IMG/VR virus record: IMGVR_UViG_3300011115_000934
Coordinates: 1 to 64,000 of that record
Length of the DNA: 64,000 nucleotides
DNA from: a virus
Direction: 5' to 3' (one strand)
Part shown: in pieces, positions 59,848 through 64,000 of the stretch
Layout: each line of letters opens with the position of its first letter
Numbering within the stretch: the stretch's first letter is position 1
Position numbers and translations under genes: made by a program
Notes under the pieces: model-generated
The model's database searches: none
The model's input: the letters and a program-made list of their open reading frames with translations, nothing else
Told to the model about the DNA's origin: nothing

Positions 59848-60336
59848 ATGGCAGTATTAGATCCAAATGAAATTATGTTTAGAGCCTTCGAACCAATGGT
59901 TCAACACAGGTTCGTAATGTATATAGACAATATCCCAGCATTCATGATTAAAAACGTGAAAGCTCCAAACTTCACAGATTCAGAGATCAAACTTGATCAC
60001 ATTAACTCTTACAGAAAAATAAGAGGAAAAAGAAACTGGGAGAATATGGATATGACTTTATACTCACCAATCACTCCTTCTGGAGCTCAAGCAGTAATGG
60101 AATGGGCTCGTTTAGGATACGAATCAGTAACAGGTAGAGCTGGATATTCAGATTTCTATAAGAAAGATTTAACTCTTAACATTCTAGGTCCTGTAGGAGA
60201 TATTGTAGGGGAGTGGATTATCAAAGGAGCTTTCTTAACAAAAGGAGATTTTGGACAATTTGACTGGACTTCTGCTGACGGAGTAGTAGAGATAGGAATT
60301 TCAATTGCAATGGATTATTGTGTCCTCAACTATTAG
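59848..60336 (+). CDS. gp19: Tail tube protein gp19 (162 aa)
   Basis: T4-type tube: FEPMVQHRFVMYIDNIPAFM, then KIRGKRNWENMDMTLYSPIT and SGAQAVMEWARLGYESVTGR, length equal to T4 gp19 (163 aa). It forms the inner tube within the sheath. It follows the sheath gene, as in T4, and has its own late-type promoter. Confidence 0.95.
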   Translation: MAVLDPNEIMFRAFEPMVQHRFVMYIDNIPAFMIKNVKAPNFTDSEIKLDHINSYRKIRGKRNWENMDMTLYSPITPSGAQAVMEWARLGYESVTGRAGYSDFYKKDLTLNILGPVGDIVGEWIIKGAFLTKGDFGQFDWTSADGVVEIGISIAMDYCVLNY

Positions 60337-60369
60337 AGTCGTATACTAAATTACTACTTTTTAAAACTT

Positions 60370-60404
60370 ATGCCTATTTATAATAAAGTAAATAGGCATT
60401 TTTT
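60370..60404 (+). terminator. Terminator with late promoter in its left arm
   Basis: Perfect 11-bp stem: ATGCCTATTTA (60370-60380) and TAAATAGGCAT (60389-60399), loop TAATAAAG, then six T ending directly at the ATG (60405). TATTTATA (60375-60382) lies across the left arm and loop. Read-through RNA would fold; RNA started at this promoter would lack most of the left arm. Confidence 0.8.
60375..60382 (+). promoter_or_regulatory. Putative late promoter TATTTATA inside hairpin
   Basis: CCTATTTATAATAAAG, ending 22 nt before the ATG at 60405; see the terminator entry at 60370. Confidence 0.5.
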
Positions 60405-61031
60405 ATGGAACAGTATTTTAAAATTATTAGACAAGCAATACAAGAGGGTAGGAAAAAAGGACAAGGGACTTACTATGAGGCACATCATATCATTCCTAGA
60501 AGTTTTAATAAGAAGTCAACAACAATACTACTGACACCCGAAGAACACTACACAGTTCATAAGATATTAGCAGAGTATTGGAAAGGACATTCAATCTATA
60601 GTAGGAAAATGTTATGGGCTTTCCATAGAATTTCTTTTGATGGTAAGAGGAAAATTACAAAAAAGGAGTATGGAGAAGCAAGGAGAATTTTACAAGAGTT
60701 GTGGCAAAGTGATAAATCTATTTCTCATAAAGAAAAAATAGCAATTGCACTAAAAGGGAATACAAATAATTCTACAAGAGTCTTCAAAGGAATGAAATCG
60801 GACATGACAGATGAAGGTAGAGCATCCCTATCAAAAAGCATTTCAAAAAGAAACAAGGGACTTAAGTTAGCAGCAAAAGGTCCATACACAGTAGTATTTG
60901 AAGATGGAAGAACTTATACAGAGAAATCCTACCAGGACATATCCAATCAGATAGGAATAGCATACGCTACACTCCAACACAGACATAAAAATAATCCAGG
61001 AGAGTTTAAAAAAGGATGGAAAATACAATAA
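60405..61031 (+). CDS. HNH homing endonuclease (208 aa)
   Basis: HNH core: YEAHHIIPRSFN (Glu25, His27, His28) then LLTPEEHYTVHKILAEYW (His48, His52). A C-terminal region (HKEKIAIALKGNTNN, GRASLSKSISKRNKG) resembles the NUMOD3-type DNA-binding repeats, and the last 50 residues look like a small helix-turn-helix (YQDISNQIGIAYATLQHRHK). It stands alone between tube and hub genes, a typical site for a free-standing homing endonuclease. Confidence 0.9.
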   Translation: MEQYFKIIRQAIQEGRKKGQGTYYEAHHIIPRSFNKKSTTILLTPEEHYTVHKILAEYWKGHSIYSRKMLWAFHRISFDGKRKITKKEYGEARRILQELWQSDKSISHKEKIAIALKGNTNNSTRVFKGMKSDMTDEGRASLSKSISKRNKGLKLAAKGPYTVVFEDGRTYTEKSYQDISNQIGIAYATLQHRHKNNPGEFKKGWKIQ

Positions 61032-61033
61032 GA

Positions 61034-61060
61034 CCTGGCAATCGTCAGGCTTTGTTGTTT
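61034..61060 (+). terminator. Probable terminator after HNH gene
   Basis: CCTGGC-AATC-GTCAGG (61034-61049, one G-T pair), followed by CTTTGTTGTTTT. The T run is interrupted. Confidence 0.5.
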
Positions 61061-61079
61061 TAAAAAAGTTTTAACCGTA

Positions 61080-61087
61080 TATTTATA
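61080..61087 (+). promoter_or_regulatory. Putative late promoter TATTTATA
   Basis: GTATATTTATATATAG, ending 30 nt before the ATG at 61118. Confidence 0.5.
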
Positions 61088-61117
61088 TATAGAAAAAGTT
61101 ATTAACAAATAAAATTT

Positions 61118-61867
61118 ATGGAAAACAAATTTAACCTACCAACCGAAACGGTAGATCTTCCTTCAAAGGGACTTCTTTATCCAAAAGATTCTCCACTATC
61201 AGAAGGTAAAATTGAAATGAAATATATGACCGCTAAGGAAGAGGATATTTTAACAAATTCAAACTATATTAGACAAGGAGTAGTTATTGATAAACTACTA
61301 CAATCATTAATTATCTCTCCAATTAACTACTCGGACTTGCTTATAGGAGATAAGGATGCAGTTATGATGGCAGCTCGTATTTTGGGGTATGGAAAGGATT
61401 ACGACTTTCAATACGCAGGAGAAAAAATTACAGTAGATTTGTCTACGTTAAAACTTAAAGAACTAGACGAAAGTGTAATAAAGGAGAAAGGTAAAAATGA
61501 GTTTGAATATAAACTTCCAAATACTGACAATGTTATTACTTTTAGATTATTAACACAAAAAGATGATAGGGATATTGATGCTGAATTAGAAGGATTAAAA
61601 AAACTTAATAAGAATTCTAACAACGAACTAACAACACGTCTAAAGTATATGATACTGTCAATTAACGGTAACTACGAAAGAGGAACAGTAAGACAGTTTG
61701 TAGACACAGCATTTTTGGCTAGAGATTCAAGAGCATTTAGAGAGTACTACGCACAAATATCTCCAGGAGTAGAAACAAAAATTAAATTTGAAACAGAGTT
61801 TGGTGACGAGGAGGACATCAACATTCAGTTTAATTCTAACTTTTTTTGGCCTGAGTCCGGAAACTAG
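61118..61867 (+). CDS. Baseplate hub/tail assembly protein, gp26-like (249 aa)
   Basis: Opening LPTETVDLPSKGLLYPKDSP and then GKIEMKYMTAKEEDILTNSN match the T4 baseplate hub family (gp26-like). The end of the gene reads Asn-Phe-Phe-Trp-Pro-Glu-Ser-Gly-Asn. A run of seven T at 61841-61847 codes for the Phe-Phe, and the next gene lies in the +1 frame, overlapping here. Together with the tape measure gene right after it, this is the usual place of a tail-assembly chaperone pair. Confidence 0.85.
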   Translation: MENKFNLPTETVDLPSKGLLYPKDSPLSEGKIEMKYMTAKEEDILTNSNYIRQGVVIDKLLQSLIISPINYSDLLIGDKDAVMMAARILGYGKDYDFQYAGEKITVDLSTLKLKELDESVIKEKGKNEFEYKLPNTDNVITFRLLTQKDDRDIDAELEGLKKLNKNSNNELTTRLKYMILSINGNYERGTVRQFVDTAFLARDSRAFREYYAQISPGVETKIKFETEFGDEEDINIQFNSNFFWPESGN

Positions 61868-62120
61868 AGGAAACATTTTTAGACAAATACATGAAATAGT
61901 ATTTCATGGACAAGGAGGTTATGACTGGGAGGCAGTATATAACATGCCTGTATGGCTAAGGAGATTTACATTCAGTACACTACAAGAACATTATGATAAA
62001 CTAAATGCAGAAAATGATGATGAACTCAAACCAGTTAAAAACGGCAACAAAGTAGCACCACCAGATATTGTCCAAAAAGCAATGACACCAACTTATAGTA
62101 CGAAGGCATCCAGTAAATGA
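61788..62120 (+). CDS. gp51-like hub assembly protein, perhaps made by +1 frameshift
   Basis: The part after 61848 reads GNIFRQIHEIVFHGQGGYDW, then YNMPVWLRRFTFSTLQEHYD, a pattern I associate with small gp51-like baseplate-hub assembly proteins of T4-like phages. The frame has no ATG before the conserved part; only TTG 61788, TTG 61800 or GTG 61803 are possible, all deep inside the upstream gene. A +1 shift at TTTTTTT (61841-61847) would instead make a 333-residue fusion with the gp26-like protein. The coordinates given are those of the open frame. Confidence 0.6.
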   Translation: MKQSLVTRRTSTFSLILTFFGLSPETRGNIFRQIHEIVFHGQGGYDWEAVYNMPVWLRRFTFSTLQEHYDKLNAENDDELKPVKNGNKVAPPDIVQKAMTPTYSTKASSK

Positions 62121-62130
62121 TGCCTTTTGC

Positions 62131-62138
62131 TATTTATA
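62131..62138 (+). promoter_or_regulatory. Putative late promoter TATTTATA
   Basis: GCTATTTATACATATA ends 15 nt before the ATG at 62154. Confidence 0.6.
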
Positions 62139-62153
62139 CATATATAGAACACT

Positions 62154-64000
62154 ATGGCAACTAACCAAGGACCACAAAAAACTTTCGACGATTATTCTAA
62201 ATTAATCACACAACTAGACGCTAAGATTAAAAACTTAGGTGGAGATGGTATTCCAAATCTACAGAATTTTTTAAAGTCTATGGGTAGTGACACTGCCTTA
62301 GCTGCAAAGCAGTTTGGACTTATGTCAAGAGAGGCTCGTGACTTGGAAGATGTATTTGGAGCAATCTCAACTACAATAAAAAACGTAGTAGCAGATTTAG
62401 ATAGATCAACAAAGTCAACTACTCTATTCAAAAGAGGATTAAATAGCGTAGAGGGGATAGCTAGAAAATTAGCAGATCACAAAAATGATGAGAATATACT
62501 TACTGTAAAGCAGCTAGGTAATCTAAATAAGCAATTAGGTCTTGAGATAGAAAACCTAAAGATAGCTCGTGAAAAAGCATCTGAAGAGCAAAAAACACTA
62601 CAAAGAAAGATAACTTCCGGTAGAGCTTCTGCAGCAGAGGTACGGTATTCTGAAGAATTACACAACTACACTAAAGAAATAAACTCAGCCTTAAACCTAA
62701 AGAATAGCTATCTTGATAAAATTGTAAAGCATTCTGAAAGAGAAATACAGATTGAGAGGGACATTCAAAAAACAATTGGACTTACAGGATTAGCTTTCAA
62801 AGGAATTGCAGGAACACTTCAAAAAATAGGAGTAGAATCCCAAGCTATAGAAGATCTTAATAAAAAAATCCGAGCTACAGCAAAAGAGACTGGAAGTGCT
62901 TGGAAGACAGCAGGTACGGCTATTGGTGGTACTTTTAAAATGATTGGTGAAAGCCTAAACGATCCAGCTGTTCAAATTGCTTTTGTAACAAAGTATTTTA
63001 AAACATTATACGAAATAGGTACACAGTTTAGTGCTAGGACTTTTGAAATACAGAAATCACTAGGACTCTCGACTTCTGCAGCAAAAGCTATGAATCAAGA
63101 ATTCTATAGCATGCAGCAAAGTACTAATAATATTTATGCAAACTACAAAGATCTAGCAGATGCAAACGCAAACCTAAATGAATCTTTAGGAACATCTGCT
63201 ACTTTTTCTGCAGATATGCTTACAACGCAAGCTAAGATAATGCAGGTAACGGGATTGACTTCTGAAGAATCTGCTAAAATTTACGAATACTCACTACTTA
63301 ACGGACAAACCCAAGAGCAGACATATAACTCAATGGGTAAGACTAATAAGGGAGTTCTTAGTAATAAAAAAGTAATGCAAGAGGTTTTAAAGACAAGTGG
63401 ACAGCTAGCAGCACAGTATAAAAACAACCCAGCATTACTTGCACAGGCAGTAGTACAAGTACAAAAGATGGGAATTAACTTAGAGCAAGCCAAAAAAATG
63501 GCTAGCGGACTACTAAACTTTGAAGATTCAATTGCCTCAGAACTAGAAGCAGAATTACTAACCGGACAAGAGCTTAATTTAGAAAAAGCAAGAGCACTGG
63601 CTCTTCAAGGTAAGACAGCAGAAGCAGCAGCTGAAATGCTGAAGCAAACAGGAGGTTTGGCTAAATTCCAAAGCATGAATGTGCTACAACAAGATGCATT
63701 AGCTAAATCGATGGGAATGTCTACAGATGAGCTAGCTGATTCGTTAGTAAAGGCAGAGCAGTTAAATAAATTAGGAGCCAGTGAGAAAAAAGCATTAGAC
63801 GAAAAAGTAAGTGCACTAAAAAAAGCAGGAGACTTCGAAAAAGCATCTCAGCTAGAAACAATGGCACTACAAGGAAAAAAAGTCGAATTAGCAGCACAGG
63901 AATTAGACACACAAAGTAAGATCGACAAATCAGTAAGTTCGATCAAAGAATCTCTTAAATCGGCAATTGCAGGACCACTTGCAAGTGTAACAGATAAATT
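62154..64000 (+). CDS. Tail tape measure protein, 3' end outside the window (partial, 615+ aa)
   Basis: Starts MATNQGPQKTFDDYSKLITQ and stays open to the window edge. Long helical, Lys/Glu/Ala-rich protein with short hydrophobic Gly/Ala segments (about residues 205-220 and 255-270), typical of tape measure proteins, which set tail length and are ejected ahead of DNA. Position right after the gp26-like/gp51-like pair supports the call. Repeat-like segments near the end (ELEAELLTGQELNLEKARAL, then QGKTAEAAAEML) may form a coiled-coil stalk. Confidence 0.75.
   Translation, partial: MATNQGPQKTFDDYSKLITQLDAKIKNLGGDGIPNLQNFLKSMGSDTALAAKQFGLMSREARDLEDVFGAISTTIKNVVADLDRSTKSTTLFKRGLNSVEGIARKLADHKNDENILTVKQLGNLNKQLGLEIENLKIAREKASEEQKTLQRKITSGRASAAEVRYSEELHNYTKEINSALNLKNSYLDKIVKHSEREIQIERDIQKTIGLTGLAFKGIAGTLQKIGVESQAIEDLNKKIRATAKETGSAWKTAGTAIGGTFKMIGESLNDPAVQIAFVTKYFKTLYEIGTQFSARTFEIQKSLGLSTSAAKAMNQEFYSMQQSTNNIYANYKDLADANANLNESLGTSATFSADMLTTQAKIMQVTGLTSEESAKIYEYSLLNGQTQEQTYNSMGKTNKGVLSNKKVMQEVLKTSGQLAAQYKNNPALLAQAVVQVQKMGINLEQAKKMASGLLNFEDSIASELEAELLTGQELNLEKARALALQGKTAEAAAEMLKQTGGLAKFQSMNVLQQDALAKSMGMSTDELADSLVKAEQLNKLGASEKKALDEKVSALKKAGDFEKASQLETMALQGKKVELAAQELDTQSKIDKSVSSIKESLKSAIAGPLASVTDK

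Overview
The window is a contiguous stretch of a large, AT-rich, T4-like contractile-tailed phage (myovirus morphology) genome. Every gene I can support is on the + strand. The host is most likely a member of the Bacteroidota (a flavobacterium-like host fits best). Two things point there: several promoters match the Bacteroidota primary-sigma pattern (TTG, about 19 nt, TAnnTTTG-like; here TTGC/TTGT-N19-TATCTTTA/TATCTTAT), and start codons follow A/T-rich leaders with no Shine-Dalgarno sequence. No tRNA, CRISPR array, insertion sequence or integrase is visible.

Layout. 1-4.3 kb: small early or unknown genes, two tiny membrane proteins, a T5orf172-type GIY-YIG protein, an HD-domain protein and a gp55-like late sigma factor. 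4.3-19 kb: baseplate genes (gp5-like OB-fold hub protein, gp25, gp6, a very large gp7-like wedge protein and associated structural proteins). 19-21.6 kb: a fibre built from about 40 copies of a 14-residue SHAEG repeat. 21.6-37.9 kb: an accessory block with a Seg-like endonuclease, ferritin-like protein, kinase-like fragment, primase, RecB-like nuclease, two nucleotidyltransferases (one fused to a nucleotidylyl-transferase and two zincins in a 906-residue protein), HAD phosphatase, flavoprotein, PD-(D/E)XK protein and modular acidic proteins. 38-47.8 kb: head genes (terminase, portal, prohead protease, scaffold, major capsid protein). 47.9-54.4 kb: PhoH, a second SHAEG fibre and three tandem glycine-rich adhesin-like genes. 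54.4-64 kb: neck, sheath, tube, an HNH homing endonuclease, gp26-like and gp51-like genes that may be joined by a frameshift, and the start of the tape measure protein, cut by the window edge.

How it works together. The gp55-like sigma factor probably reads a motif, TATTTATA or TATTTATT, which sits just upstream of about 19 structural or late genes. The few host-type promoters sit in front of early-type genes. A prohead protease of the gp21 type is encoded, and many accessory proteins begin with a short amphipathic helix ending in (L/I)xE, as in the T4 capsid-targeting sequence and protease site. My main hypothesis is that the 22-38 kb block encodes enzymes packaged in the head as precursors, some as multi-enzyme polyproteins, cut by the prohead protease and delivered with the DNA. 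All family calls are from reading the sequence by eye; no database search was run.
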